Positions 17,245-26,150 of a stretch of DNA of 64,000 bases are shown here, piece after piece (the first letter of the stretch is position 1; each line of letters opens with the position of its first letter). The stretch is from an uncultured Shimia sp. (GTDB taxonomy: Bacteria > Pseudomonadota > Alphaproteobacteria > Rhodobacterales > Rhodobacteraceae), in the NCBI GenBank assembly GCA_937897325.1, contig CALCOY010000026.1, forward strand, positions 62,001 to 126,000, written 5' to 3'. Position numbers and translations under genes: made by a program. The notes beneath the pieces were generated by a model. That model searched no databases and was not told the origin of the DNA. It saw only the letters and a list, made by a program, of their open reading frames with translations.

Positions 17245-18894
17245 TCAGGCCGGTGTCATTTTCTTGATCAATTTCAATTCCGGCGTCTCCTCATGCGCCA
17301 GATAAACATGGCCGTTGGCTGGCAGGTGCAGCGTTTGGCCATCAAGCCTGGCGGCATGAGGTCCTGTGATCAGCGCCGATCCGGACAGGCCAAGCTGGAT
17401 TGGGTCAGGCGACAGATTGAAAATGCAGGTGAGTGTCTCTTCGCCAAAGATGCGGCGGAAGGCGAATGTCGGCTCCGGCAGATCAACGAACACAGTCGTC
17501 CCGTCACGCAGGCAATCGCTGGACTTACGAAAGGCGATGGCGGACCGGTAGAAGGAAAGTACTGATCCATCCATGTCTTGTTGGTCCACGGCCTTTGCCG
17601 ATTGCGGCGGTTTGACTGGCAGCCAGGCCTGACCGCTTGTGAAACCTGCGGACGGCGCTGACGCTTCCCAGGTCATTGGCGTTCTACATCCGTCCCGCCC
17701 TTTAACCTTGGGCCAGTAGCGAAGGGCAGGGGGGTCCGTCAGTTCTTCGTAACTCAGGTCAGTTTCGATTTGCCCAAGCTCTTCTCCCTGGTAGATCCCA
17801 ACGGCCCCTTCGAATGACATCAACATCGCGCATGCCTGCTTGGCCAGCGCATCCGTATCGACGGCATGCTCTGCCCAACGGCTGGTATGACGCATCACAT
17901 CGTGGTTCGAGAAAGACCATTTCGCCCGCCCATCCGGCGCGCCCCTCTGGAAGGTCTCAATACAATTTCGGAAATGCGCCGCGCTGAAGTGCGCGCTGAG
18001 CATAGCAAAGCTGTAGCACATATGCAGTCGGTCATTGCCGCGCGTATACTCTGCCATGACCTCGATCGACTTGGCACCTTCTTCACCGACTTCGCCGACC
18101 ATCATGATGTCGTCGTACTGATCGGTCAGCGTGCGCAGGCGCTTAAGAAACTGCACATTTTCCGGCTGGGTCTTGTCGTAAAGATGATCCTGCATACCGT
18201 AGGTGGCCGCCGCCGACTCAACCACGCCGCCCGGCTTTGCCGGGTTCGACCGAAGCTGCACGTCGTGCAGATAGTAGTTCACCGTATCAAGCCGGAGCCC
18301 GTCGACGCCGCGCTCCAGCCAGAAGCGAACGGTGTCAAGCAAGGCCTCCTGGACGGCCTCACAGTGGAAGTTCAGGTCAGGCTGCGAAGCCAGAAAATTG
18401 TGCAGATAGTATTGCCCGCGCTGCGGCTCGAACTCCCATGCGGGACCGCCAAAAACTGACAGCCAGTTGTTCGGCGGCGAACCGTCAGGCTGCGGATCGG
18501 CCCAGACATACCAGTCGGCCTTTTGATTGTCGCGGCTCACCCGGCTTTCACGAAACCACGGGTGCAGATCACTGGAATGACTAAGCACCTGATCGATGAT
18601 CACCTTCAGACCAAGCGCATGCGCCCGGGACACCAAGGCGTCGAACGCCGCCATATCACCGAACAGAGGGTCGACGGCCGTATAGTTCGACACGTCATAC
18701 CCCATATCCTTTTGAGGCGACTCAAAAAAAGGTGACAGCCAGATCGCATCGACGCCAAGCCCTGCGACATATTCAAGACGCCGCCTAATGCCCGACAAAG
18801 TGCCGATACCATTGCCCATATCGTCCTGAAAACTGCGCGGGTAGATCTGATAGATAACCGCGCTGTGGTGCCAGTCCTTCATAGATCCGCTCAT
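17245..18894 (-). CDS. GH13 alpha-glucosidase (oligo-1,6-/alpha-glucosidase type), cytoplasmic
   Basis: Protein of 549 residues without a signal peptide. The GH13 barrel starts with YQIYPRSFQDDMGNGIGTL; the nucleophile is D203 (DGLRLDTVNYY), the acid/base E268 (MMVGEVGEEG) and the transition-state Asp D332 (FSNHDVMRH). These motifs and the length fit exo-acting alpha-glucosidases of the AglA/oligo-1,6-glucosidase group. It heads the minus-strand operon with malE, malF and malG, so it would cleave imported maltose, maltodextrins or related alpha-glucosides in the cytoplasm. It diverges from a LacI gene. Start ATG at 18894 is likely; a second ATG four codons later (MKDWHH) is possible. Exact linkage specificity is uncertain. 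Confidence 0.9.
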   Translation of the reverse strand: MSGSMKDWHHSAVIYQIYPRSFQDDMGNGIGTLSGIRRRLEYVAGLGVDAIWLSPFFESPQKDMGYDVSNYTAVDPLFGDMAAFDALVSRAHALGLKVIIDQVLSHSSDLHPWFRESRVSRDNQKADWYVWADPQPDGSPPNNWLSVFGGPAWEFEPQRGQYYLHNFLASQPDLNFHCEAVQEALLDTVRFWLERGVDGLRLDTVNYYLHDVQLRSNPAKPGGVVESAAATYGMQDHLYDKTQPENVQFLKRLRTLTDQYDDIMMVGEVGEEGAKSIEVMAEYTRGNDRLHMCYSFAMLSAHFSAAHFRNCIETFQRGAPDGRAKWSFSNHDVMRHTSRWAEHAVDTDALAKQACAMLMSFEGAVGIYQGEELGQIETDLSYEELTDPPALRYWPKVKGRDGCRTPMTWEASAPSAGFTSGQAWLPVKPPQSAKAVDQQDMDGSVLSFYRSAIAFRKSSDCLRDGTTVFVDLPEPTFAFRRIFGEETLTCIFNLSPDPIQLGLSGSALITGPHAARLDGQTLHLPANGHVYLAHEETPELKLIKKMTPA

Positions 18895-18933
18895 TCCAAG
18901 GCATCCTGTGATTCTGCCGCACGCTAGCAGCAG

Positions 18934-19036
18934 TTTGAAACTTGTTCAAAATGTTTTAGATCTAACAATATCACATTTTCAACTTGAAATTTCAGATATT
19001 ATCAAGTTATCTCAAATTTATTCAAATCGATTTGGA
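18934..19036. promoter_or_regulatory. Divergent promoter region with several inverted repeats
   Basis: AT-rich spacer between the GH13/malEFG operon and lacI-malK. It holds TTTGAA-ACTTG-TTCAAA (18934-18950), the 10-bp palindrome TTAGATCTAA (18956-18965), AACTTGA and TCAAGTT separated by 14 nt (18981-19008), and TTCAAATCGATTTGGA (19021-19036), whose inner 12 bases CAAATCGATTTG are a perfect palindrome with a central CG. The last one overlaps the lacI ribosome site and is the best candidate for an autoregulatory LacI operator. Confidence 0.5.
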
Positions 19037-19043
19037 GTTTTGA

Positions 19044-20093
19044 TTGGCCACGCTCAAAGATATCGGGATCGCTCTTGGCCTGTCGCCTGCGACAGTCAGC
19101 CGGGCGCTTAATGGCTTTCCCGAAGTCAATGCGGAAACGCGGGCAAAAGTGAAAGAAGCAGCCGATCGCCTCGGATATCGCCCGAACCGCGCCGCTCAGC
19201 GTCTCGTGACAGGAAAGTCGGGCCTGGTCGGGATGATCCTCGACATTCAGCCTGATATGTCAGCCGACCAAACCTTCTTTGAAATCCTAACGGGTCTGAC
19301 CGCAGCGCTCGCCAACCGGGACGCGGATCTTGTCCTGACCGTCGATCAGTTTGATGATCCGACAACGCCCTATACGCGCATGATTGATCGGAACCTTGTC
19401 GACGGATTCATCCTCAACGCGCCGATGCCGGGCGATGAACGCATAGCCCTTCTGCAAGAGCTTGAGATTCCTTTCGTCGTGCATGGCCGAAGCGACCCGG
19501 CGGCGGACTATCCCTACTACGATATCGACAACCACGCCGTTCCCCGTGATTCGGTCGACTTGCTCACTGCGTTAGGCCATCGCCGCATCGCTCTCTTGAA
19601 CGGAGAGGCACATTTTGCCTTCGCGGCAGAGCGGGACATCGGCTTTCAGGATGCGATGTCGACCTACGAACTTCCGGTGCCAGAAGCATTTGTCGCCCAT
19701 GGCGCCCTGACCGAGAATTATGGCTACACCGTCGCCCTGCCGATGCTTGCCGGGCGCCTTGGACCCAGACCCACCGCTGTCATTTGCGCCTCAACACTCA
19801 TCGCAGCGGGCGTTTTGCGAGCGGCGCAAGACATGGACCTTAGGGTTCCAGAGGACATCTCTGTCATCGCGCATGACGATGCCCTTCCGCATACGCGCGC
19901 CCGGCATTTCAACCCGGCGCTGACAGTAACCCGTGCCGCGTTGCGTGACGCCTGCAAGCCCCTGGCAAACCACCTTCTGGACCGGATCAGCGGAGCGCCC
20001 GCTAGCGACCTCCAAACCCTGGTGCGGGCGGAATTGATCGTGCGCGGCTCAACCGGTCCTGCGCCTCTAACCGAGAAGGACCCATGGCCCTAG
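19044..20093 (+). CDS. LacI-family regulator of the alpha-glucoside operon
   Basis: Protein of 349 residues beginning at a TTG codon (19044) seven bases after GGAG. The N-terminal HTH is ATLKDIGIALGLSPATVSRALNG written from residue 2, with the hinge segment YRPNRAAQRL; the remainder is a LacI ligand-binding domain. It diverges from GH13-malEFG, and its last bases overlap malK by 10 bp, so it is cotranscribed with the transporter ATPase. Local regulation of the maltodextrin genes is therefore the natural inference. It is clearly related to the second LacI protein at 21410-22477, suggesting a duplication. The inducer is unknown. Confidence 0.88.
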   Translation: MATLKDIGIALGLSPATVSRALNGFPEVNAETRAKVKEAADRLGYRPNRAAQRLVTGKSGLVGMILDIQPDMSADQTFFEILTGLTAALANRDADLVLTVDQFDDPTTPYTRMIDRNLVDGFILNAPMPGDERIALLQELEIPFVVHGRSDPAADYPYYDIDNHAVPRDSVDLLTALGHRRIALLNGEAHFAFAAERDIGFQDAMSTYELPVPEAFVAHGALTENYGYTVALPMLAGRLGPRPTAVICASTLIAAGVLRAAQDMDLRVPEDISVIAHDDALPHTRARHFNPALTVTRAALRDACKPLANHLLDRISGAPASDLQTLVRAELIVRGSTGPAPLTEKDPWP

Positions 20094-21163
20094 ACACCCA
20101 GACCACACCCGCAATGCGTATGGACAGCCTCTTCAAGAGCTATGGAGCGGTCGAGGTGCTGCATGACATCAACGTCGAGATCGGCGCAGGAGAGTTTCTG
20201 GTACTCGTCGGCCCGTCTGGCTGTGGGAAATCGACCCTGTTGAACTGCATTGCGGGGCTCGAAACGATCAGCGGGGGCGCATTGTTCATTGACGGGCGCA
20301 ATGTAACCGAAGAACCGCCGAAAGACCGCGACATCGCCATGGTTTTTCAATCCTACGCGCTCTACCCAACGATGAGCGTTGCGGAAAACATCGGCTTCGG
20401 GATGAAGATCCGCAAGGTGCCGACGCAGCAGCGCAAAGCCAAGATCAACGAGGTGGCGCGCCTATTGCAAATCGAACATCTGCTCGATCGCAAACCAAGT
20501 CAGCTTTCCGGCGGGCAACGCCAGCGGGTCGCCATGGGGCGTGCGTTGGTTCGCAATCCCGCACTTTTTCTATTCGACGAACCATTGTCGAACCTCGATG
20601 CGAAGCTGCGCGTCGAAATGCGGGCCGAGATCAAGCGCCTGCATCGAAATACGAATGCAACGATCGTCTATGTCACCCATGATCAGGTCGAGGCTATGAC
20701 CCTCGCCAGCCGTATCATCGTGCTCAAGGATGGCCGGGTTCAACAAATCGGCTCACCTGAAGAGATCTACGACAGGCCTGCAAACACTTTTGTCGCCGAC
20801 TTCATGGGCTCGCCACCAATGAACCTGATCCCCTCAACACTTAAGGATGGCCGGATCCAGCTTGGCGACAAGCTGCTTCACGTGGACACAGAGCATCTGC
20901 CCCAGGTTGATGGGGCGATCACGCTTGGCATTCGACCCGAGCATTTTTCCCTGACCGAAGGGCAAGCTGATCTGACCGTTACACCCACCATGATCGAGAA
21001 TACCGGCGCCCAGTCCTACGTTACGTTTGAACTGTCCGGCATGCCGGTGGTTGCGAGCCTGCCAGGACGAATGTCCGAAACGCGCACGGCACCTGTCGGC
21101 CTGAACTTCAATCTGCGCGCGATCACCGCTTTCGATCCAGAAACGGGGGATCGAATCACCTAG
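20084..21163 (+). CDS. malK: Maltodextrin ABC transporter ATP-binding subunit (MalK/UgpC type)
   Basis: Cytoplasmic ATPase of 359 residues. Walker A is GPSGCGKST at residues 43-51, the ABC signature LSGGQRQR begins at L141, and Walker B is LFLFDEP near residue 160. A C-terminal regulatory TOBE/MDB-type domain follows from about residue 235 (FMGSPPMN, then GIRPEHF). This arrangement is typical of carbohydrate importers. The start overlaps the lacI stop region by 10 bp and a strong terminator lies 63 bp downstream. It would energise MalFG encoded divergently; it could also serve other sugar permeases, as MsmK-type ATPases do. Confidence 0.92.
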   Translation: MALDTQTTPAMRMDSLFKSYGAVEVLHDINVEIGAGEFLVLVGPSGCGKSTLLNCIAGLETISGGALFIDGRNVTEEPPKDRDIAMVFQSYALYPTMSVAENIGFGMKIRKVPTQQRKAKINEVARLLQIEHLLDRKPSQLSGGQRQRVAMGRALVRNPALFLFDEPLSNLDAKLRVEMRAEIKRLHRNTNATIVYVTHDQVEAMTLASRIIVLKDGRVQQIGSPEEIYDRPANTFVADFMGSPPMNLIPSTLKDGRIQLGDKLLHVDTEHLPQVDGAITLGIRPEHFSLTEGQADLTVTPTMIENTGAQSYVTFELSGMPVVASLPGRMSETRTAPVGLNFNLRAITAFDPETGDRIT

Positions 21164-21226
21164 ATAACTGCGGTTCCGCGCCAAGACTTCTTCCGCGATT
21201 TGCGACGTGGAAGGCAATTAATCTCT

Positions 21227-21258
21227 CCTCAAGCGGCCCGAGGCCACTTGGGGTTTTT
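21227..21258 (+). terminator. Rho-independent terminator after malK
   Basis: CCTCAAG-CGGCC...GGCCA-CTTGGGG forms a long GC-rich stem (21227-21253, one G-T pair and one mismatch, 3-nt loop) followed by TTTTT (21254-21258). It closes the lacI-malK unit and separates it from the second lacI. Confidence 0.85.
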
Positions 21259-21370
21259 GGCGTGATCCAATGCCCAAATCCTTTTGGAGATTTATGTTGA
21301 ATCACAGCGCATTAGTATCGAAATTGGCCAAAAAGCCCTTGGCAACGCCCAAAAATGCCAGATAGTCTAA

Positions 21371-21386
21371 ATCTAAACGTTTAGAT
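21371..21386. promoter_or_regulatory. Perfect 16-bp palindrome, probable operator of second LacI gene
   Basis: ATCTAAACGTTTAGAT is a perfect palindrome with the central CG typical of LacI-family operators, centred about 31 bp upstream of the TTG start at 21410. Its sequence differs from the iol palindrome and from the repeats at 18934-19036, implying a regulator of distinct specificity, most simply autoregulation. Confidence 0.75.
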
Positions 21387-21409
21387 CGCTAAAGACGAGG
21401 AGGAGTGTC

Positions 21410-22477
21410 TTGGCGACATTGAAGGACATCAGCAGCAGATTGGGCCTGTCAACGGCCACGGTCAGCCGTGCGCTGAACGGCTTTGACGACGTAAGCCCAG
21501 ACACACGCAAGCGCATCGAAGAGGCCGCCCGCGAATTGGGCTATGTGCCCAACCGCGCCGCCAAGTCTTTGGTCTCGGGACGGTCCAACATCATCTGCCT
21601 GATCGCCGATCTTGAGCTTGTACGAAAAAACAAGAAGCTTGGTGCGCCCGACTTCCTAGAGCTCATTTCGAGCCTGTCATCGGAACTCGCCGAACTGGGC
21701 TATGATCTCATGTTCTCGGTCAAGACGCCAAAGCAGGATGTGGTTCTACAATACAGCGAGATGATCAAACGCGGCGTGGTCGATTCCTTTATCGTCGGGG
21801 CCCCGGCACAGGATGATTCAAGGATCAAATTCCTTGAAGACGCAAAGTTTCCGTTCACCGTCCACGGCCTGGCTCCGAAAGACAGCAACGCGCCTTATGT
21901 CAGCGCGGACAACGCCCAGATCATCCGGGATCCGCTGCTTGCCCTGCTTGATCTCGGGCATCAACGCGTGGGCATCATCCACGACCACCCCGGTACGACA
22001 CACGGTGCGCTGCGCACCGAAACCTATCTGAGCACCCTGAAAGATGCGGGGCAAAGCCCGTCAGAACATCTGATCTTTGACCATGGTGCGGACGCCACGG
22101 CTTTGCGGTCATACCTTTTGGGTCTGTTCTCGGAACGGCTGGGGCCGAAACCAACCGCCCTGATGTGCGGAACCGTGCATGTCGCAGCAGAGGCGGCACG
22201 GATCCTATCGGATCTGGGTCTTGGCATTCCACAGGATGTCTCGCTCGTCGCCCACGATGACGGGGGAACATGGCCTGCAATGCCAGCGTCGGTGCCGGAG
22301 CTTTGCCGAACATACTTTGACTGGACCGAGACCTGCGCACCCCTTGCGCGCATGGCGATTGCCACCAGTCAAACCAAACCGCCATATGACGACCCGGAGC
22401 GCCAGCTCATCCAATGTGAGATGATCTTTGGCCGATCGATCGCCAAACCGAAAGACCACCCCGCAACCATAACCTAG
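21410..22477 (+). CDS. Second LacI-family regulator in the alpha-glucan locus
   Basis: Protein of 355 residues starting at TTG 21410 behind GAGGAGG. The HTH reads TLKDISSRLGLSTATVSRAL and the hinge YVPNRAAKSL, very similar to the first LacI protein (19044-20093). The effector domain is of the LacI periplasmic-binding-protein-like type. It is followed in the same direction by the porin, lipoprotein amylase, DOMON-like protein and malQ genes, so it may regulate the outer-membrane and periplasmic half of the system while the first regulator handles the transporter (inference). The palindrome at 21371-21386 directly upstream supports autoregulation. Confidence 0.86.
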   Translation: MATLKDISSRLGLSTATVSRALNGFDDVSPDTRKRIEEAARELGYVPNRAAKSLVSGRSNIICLIADLELVRKNKKLGAPDFLELISSLSSELAELGYDLMFSVKTPKQDVVLQYSEMIKRGVVDSFIVGAPAQDDSRIKFLEDAKFPFTVHGLAPKDSNAPYVSADNAQIIRDPLLALLDLGHQRVGIIHDHPGTTHGALRTETYLSTLKDAGQSPSEHLIFDHGADATALRSYLLGLFSERLGPKPTALMCGTVHVAAEAARILSDLGLGIPQDVSLVAHDDGGTWPAMPASVPELCRTYFDWTETCAPLARMAIATSQTKPPYDDPERQLIQCEMIFGRSIAKPKDHPATIT

Positions 22478-22591
22478 CCACTTCAAAAACAAAAAATACA
22501 AGAGCCGTGGAAGACGCCACAGTGTGGGCCGTTTTCGGGGAACAGCTTTCTTGTGTCCAAAATCCAAAAACAAACGAAACGGAGGACAGAA

Positions 22592-23776
22592 ATGAAACAT
22601 AAACCCTTAGGGGCGACGTTGGCCGCTGCATTGCTTGCCAGCACGGCGGCCTATGCCGAGCCCACCTTCACGCCAACCGGTTACCTTCGGCTTGGCGTCG
22701 GCGAAACCGAAGGCGGCGATTTCGTTGAATTGCAGTTGAACGGCGCTTGGACGAATTACCGTTTGGGCAACGAGGCCGACTTTTATGGCGAATACGGCTT
22801 CAATCTGAGCAACAAGTTTGCCAGCGGCAGTGAACTCGTCGGCGGCATTCGCTATCACATCTCAGGCGACAGCAACGACCTGCGCTTCAGCGGCGAATTC
22901 GATGCTGATGTCGCCCTGCGTGAATTGTGGGTCGGCTATAAAGGGCTCGGCGCAGGGGCGCTGAGCGAAAGTACCCTGTGGGCTGGACGGCGCTACTACA
23001 AGCGCAAGGACATCCACATCAACGACTTCTACTACGAAGACTATTCGAACTTTAACGGCTACGCTGTGGGTCTTGAAAACATTCAACTTGGCTTTGGCGG
23101 CCTCTCACTCGCCGCCTTCACCGACGAAGACAACACCGTAACCACACTGGATGCGCGGGTGGAAGGGATCGAACTTGGCCAAAACCTGACCGGTGAAGTG
23201 GGCTTTGCCTACGCCATAGTTGATGACGATCAGCCCGGCGACGATGGCTTCGCCCTACGCGGTCATATCCAGCCAAAGGAATTCTATGGCGGCTATCTGA
23301 AAGCCAGTCTGATGTACAGCGAAGGGACCGCATGGGGTTTTTTCGGGGACGGCGCCTCATTCGCATCGGATGACCGGACCCTGACCCGCGCGCAGGTGCA
23401 CGGGCTGGTGCCAATCGGTGACAAGACAGAACTGTTCTTTGTGGGCTTGCACCAGGTCGATGATGACGCGGGCAGCAAGACCAGATGGACCTCTTTCGGG
23501 GTGCGGCCGCAATATACGATCAATAACAACTTCGCTTTGGCGCTGGAAGTCGGCTACGACTACGTCGATGATGGGACAGATACACGCGACCTGACTAAAG
23601 CGACGATCGCGGGCATCTACACATTCGGCAAATCCGGCTTCTGGTCGCGCCCGCAACTGCGCGTCTTCGCCACCACCGGATCGTGGAGCGACTTTGGCGC
23701 CATAAGCAACCAGGCGGCCTTCGGAACGGACACATCCGGCACTAGCGTCGGCATCCAGTTCGAAACCTGGTTCTAA
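22592..23776 (+). CDS. Maltoporin-like outer-membrane carbohydrate porin
   Basis: Protein of 394 residues with a signal peptide (MKHKPLGATLAAALLASTAAYA) and a beta-strand-rich mature part ending in FETWF, a typical outer-membrane C-terminal aromatic. The segment WAGRRYYKRKDIHINDFYY matches the LamB family hallmark (G-x-R-x-Y-x-R-x-D-x-H-x-x-D-F-Y-Y), and GLENI follows. GGAGGACAGA precedes the ATG. Located between the second lacI and the amylase, it is the likely entry route for maltodextrins across the outer membrane. LamB from enterobacteria is somewhat longer, so pore selectivity may differ. Confidence 0.87.
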   Translation: MKHKPLGATLAAALLASTAAYAEPTFTPTGYLRLGVGETEGGDFVELQLNGAWTNYRLGNEADFYGEYGFNLSNKFASGSELVGGIRYHISGDSNDLRFSGEFDADVALRELWVGYKGLGAGALSESTLWAGRRYYKRKDIHINDFYYEDYSNFNGYAVGLENIQLGFGGLSLAAFTDEDNTVTTLDARVEGIELGQNLTGEVGFAYAIVDDDQPGDDGFALRGHIQPKEFYGGYLKASLMYSEGTAWGFFGDGASFASDDRTLTRAQVHGLVPIGDKTELFFVGLHQVDDDAGSKTRWTSFGVRPQYTINNNFALALEVGYDYVDDGTDTRDLTKATIAGIYTFGKSGFWSRPQLRVFATTGSWSDFGAISNQAAFGTDTSGTSVGIQFETWF

Positions 23777-23888
23777 GCGGACCGCGTGGCCCCATGCATT
23801 GGGTCGCGCGACGCCGGGACGGCCGTTGGTATCCCTCAAGTACGACGGTCGTCCCGACAAACCTCGTCAACCAAGAAGGTTCAGGCAA

Positions 23889-25370
23889 ATGCAGATTGGA
23901 AGCTTCGCACGATCAATCATCATAGGCGCGGTTCTGAGCGCCTGTGCAAACACCGCGCCGAGTGCAGCCGAACCTGTCGGAAAGCCAAGTCCATCCGGCT
24001 GGAACGAGGAAATCGTCTATTTCGTCATCCCTGATCGCTTTGCCGATGCTCGCCCAAACACACATAAGATCGACGCAAGCAAACCCGGGCACTTCCACGG
24101 TGGCGATTGGAAAGGCCTGACCCAACAGCTTCCATATATTGATGATCTCGGCGTGACCGCGCTTTGGATTACGCCGATTGTGGACAATATCGATGGCTAC
24201 GTGACCGGTGCGGGTTTCCCTGACTGGGGCTATCACGGATATTGGGCCGATGACTTTGAGGCCTTGGATCCCCGGATGGGTACGGAGGCCGACCTCAAAG
24301 CCCTTGTAGATCAAGCCCATGCCCGCGGAATGAAAGTGCTGGTCGATGTCGTCTTCAATCACGTGGGCTATGACAGCCCATTCATAGACGCACGTCCCGA
24401 CTGGGTCCGCACCGGCGGGCAATGCGGGCAGGATTATGTCACCTCATGTCTCTTCGATCTGCCAGATCTGCGCACCGACCGGGCGGATGTGCGCAACCAT
24501 GTGCTCGAAGCGCATGCCGAATGGGCGCGCCGAATTGGATTTGACGGCTACCGGATCGACACGGCCAAACATGTCGAACCCTCTATGCTCGCCCAGAACA
24601 GGACACTTGTTGAAACGCGCTTTGGCCCCGATTTCCTGACGCTGGGCGAGGTTTGGGGCGCGGATGCCGCATCATTGTCCCGCGACTACTTTCAGACCTA
24701 TCTTATGACTGGCGGGATCGATTTTTCCTTCCGTGGCGCTGCCCGCGATTGGTTGAAGGGGCGCAGCAGAACCGTCGCATATTCCAAAGGCCACTTGGTG
24801 AAGCGGCACGCCCACACAGATGGTGCGGTGCTTGGCCACTACCTATCGAGCCATGACGAACCGGGTCTGCTGCACGAATTGGAAGGTGACAAGGATCTCT
24901 TTAAACTGGCCGTTGGCCTGCAGATGACTTCGGTCGGCATGCCGATCATCTTTTACGGCGAAGAGGTTGGCCGCAAGATCGGCGACTGGCCGGATAACCG
25001 TTCTGACATGCCGTGGGGCGATCAGCAAATCGGCCCAGGTGCGGGCATCGTTCAAGACTCAAGCATGCGTGATCACTATCGCCGCCTCATTGCGATCAGG
25101 CGGGCGCATCCTGCGCTGGCTTTTGGAAGCTACACACCTGTTGCGCATGAGCGCGATGTACTGGTCTTTGCCCGCGCCTGGCAGGGTCAAACGCTGTTCG
25201 TGGCCGTCAATCGTGGCGCCACCCAAGTGGCCCAGCAAATCAGTCTCGGCAAGGTGCGTCGAACCCGTTGGATCGAGGAAATGACTGGCGCGCAACTCAA
25301 TGCGTCGGATGGCAAGTTGGGCTTTGACATCCCACCCAAAGCGATCCGGATCTTTGCGCCCAAACACTGA
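23889..25370 (+). CDS. Lipoprotein GH13 alpha-amylase
   Basis: Protein of 493 residues. A lipoprotein signal ends with lipobox L16-S-A-C19, so the enzyme is probably lipid-anchored in the periplasm or outer membrane. The GH13 barrel carries D224 (nucleophile, FDGYRIDTAKHV), E254 (acid/base, TLGEVWGAD) and D323 (YLSSHDEPG); VFNHVGYDSP is conserved region I. It resembles extracellular amylases or maltogenic enzymes more than cytoplasmic glucosidases. Start ATG 23889 follows AAGGTTCAGGCA; a longer upstream frame has no signal peptide. It lies downstream of the porin and 14 bp before a DOMON-like protein gene, and would trim incoming glucans for MalE. Confidence 0.87.
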   Translation: MQIGSFARSIIIGAVLSACANTAPSAAEPVGKPSPSGWNEEIVYFVIPDRFADARPNTHKIDASKPGHFHGGDWKGLTQQLPYIDDLGVTALWITPIVDNIDGYVTGAGFPDWGYHGYWADDFEALDPRMGTEADLKALVDQAHARGMKVLVDVVFNHVGYDSPFIDARPDWVRTGGQCGQDYVTSCLFDLPDLRTDRADVRNHVLEAHAEWARRIGFDGYRIDTAKHVEPSMLAQNRTLVETRFGPDFLTLGEVWGADAASLSRDYFQTYLMTGGIDFSFRGAARDWLKGRSRTVAYSKGHLVKRHAHTDGAVLGHYLSSHDEPGLLHELEGDKDLFKLAVGLQMTSVGMPIIFYGEEVGRKIGDWPDNRSDMPWGDQQIGPGAGIVQDSSMRDHYRRLIAIRRAHPALAFGSYTPVAHERDVLVFARAWQGQTLFVAVNRGATQVAQQISLGKVRRTRWIEEMTGAQLNASDGKLGFDIPPKAIRIFAPKH

Positions 25371-25384
25371 ATATGGAGATACCT

Positions 25385-26125
25385 ATGAAACGACTTCTGT
25401 CCGCTGCGGCATTAACCACAATCTGCGCTTTGCCCGCCACGGGCGCTGACCTCACATTTCAGGATCCGGCGGGCGATGATGTCGGTGCAGGCGGTCTGAT
25501 CTATCCCACCAACGAGGTGTTCCAGCCCGGTGCATTCGATCTCCGCAGCTTCTCGGTGACGCGCGATGGCGACATGTTGCGCTTTGATTTCGAGGTCGGC
25601 ACGCCCACACAGAACGCATGGCAAATGGCAGGTGGGTTCGACGTGCAGATGTTTTTCGTGTTTGTCGACACGAGGTCTGGAGGCCATGTCGAAGACCTGC
25701 CGGGCCTCAACATTCAGTTCGCCGAAGCCGACGCCTGGGACAAGGCCATAATCGTCTCGCCCCAACCCGAAGCGCGCGTGATTTCCGAGATCCCCAAGGC
25801 AGGCGTATTGGCAGCCGATGTCGTTGCCGCCACCCAGATCAGCGCTGACGGACCGCGCATCACCGCACATGTCCCGGTCACGGCCTTGCCCGGCGGCGAT
25901 CCGCAAACATGGGGCTATCAAGTCATTGTGCAATCGAACGAAGGCTTTCCCGATGGCGCTGACCTGTTGACCCGCAAGGTCAACGAATTCGAAGAAGAAT
26001 ATCGCTTCGGCGGCGGGGACGACAGCGATTGCGATCCGCATGTCGTCGACATACTCGGTTCCCCCGATCAACTGGCCTATGCCTGCGGTACAAAACGCGC
26101 GACCTTGTCCATGGTCCGAAAGTAG
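25385..26125 (+). CDS. Secreted DOMON-like/glucodextranase C-terminal-type protein
   Basis: Protein of 246 residues with a signal peptide (MKRLLSAAALTTICALPATGA). The mature start LTFQDPAGDDVGAGGLIYPTN and the segment VQMFFVFVDTR resemble the C-terminal DOMON-like domain of glucodextranases and amylopullulanases (PF09985). Here the domain is free-standing rather than fused to a hydrolase, and the gene directly follows the lipoprotein amylase. It probably binds alpha-glucan in the periplasm as an accessory to that enzyme (inference). I see no catalytic motif. GGAGATACCT precedes the chosen ATG; an ATG four codons upstream is less likely. Confidence 0.75.
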   Translation: MKRLLSAAALTTICALPATGADLTFQDPAGDDVGAGGLIYPTNEVFQPGAFDLRSFSVTRDGDMLRFDFEVGTPTQNAWQMAGGFDVQMFFVFVDTRSGGHVEDLPGLNIQFAEADAWDKAIIVSPQPEARVISEIPKAGVLAADVVAATQISADGPRITAHVPVTALPGGDPQTWGYQVIVQSNEGFPDGADLLTRKVNEFEEEYRFGGGDDSDCDPHVVDILGSPDQLAYACGTKRATLSMVRK

Positions 26126-26150
26126 CCAGCACAGACGGATCGCAAACCCC

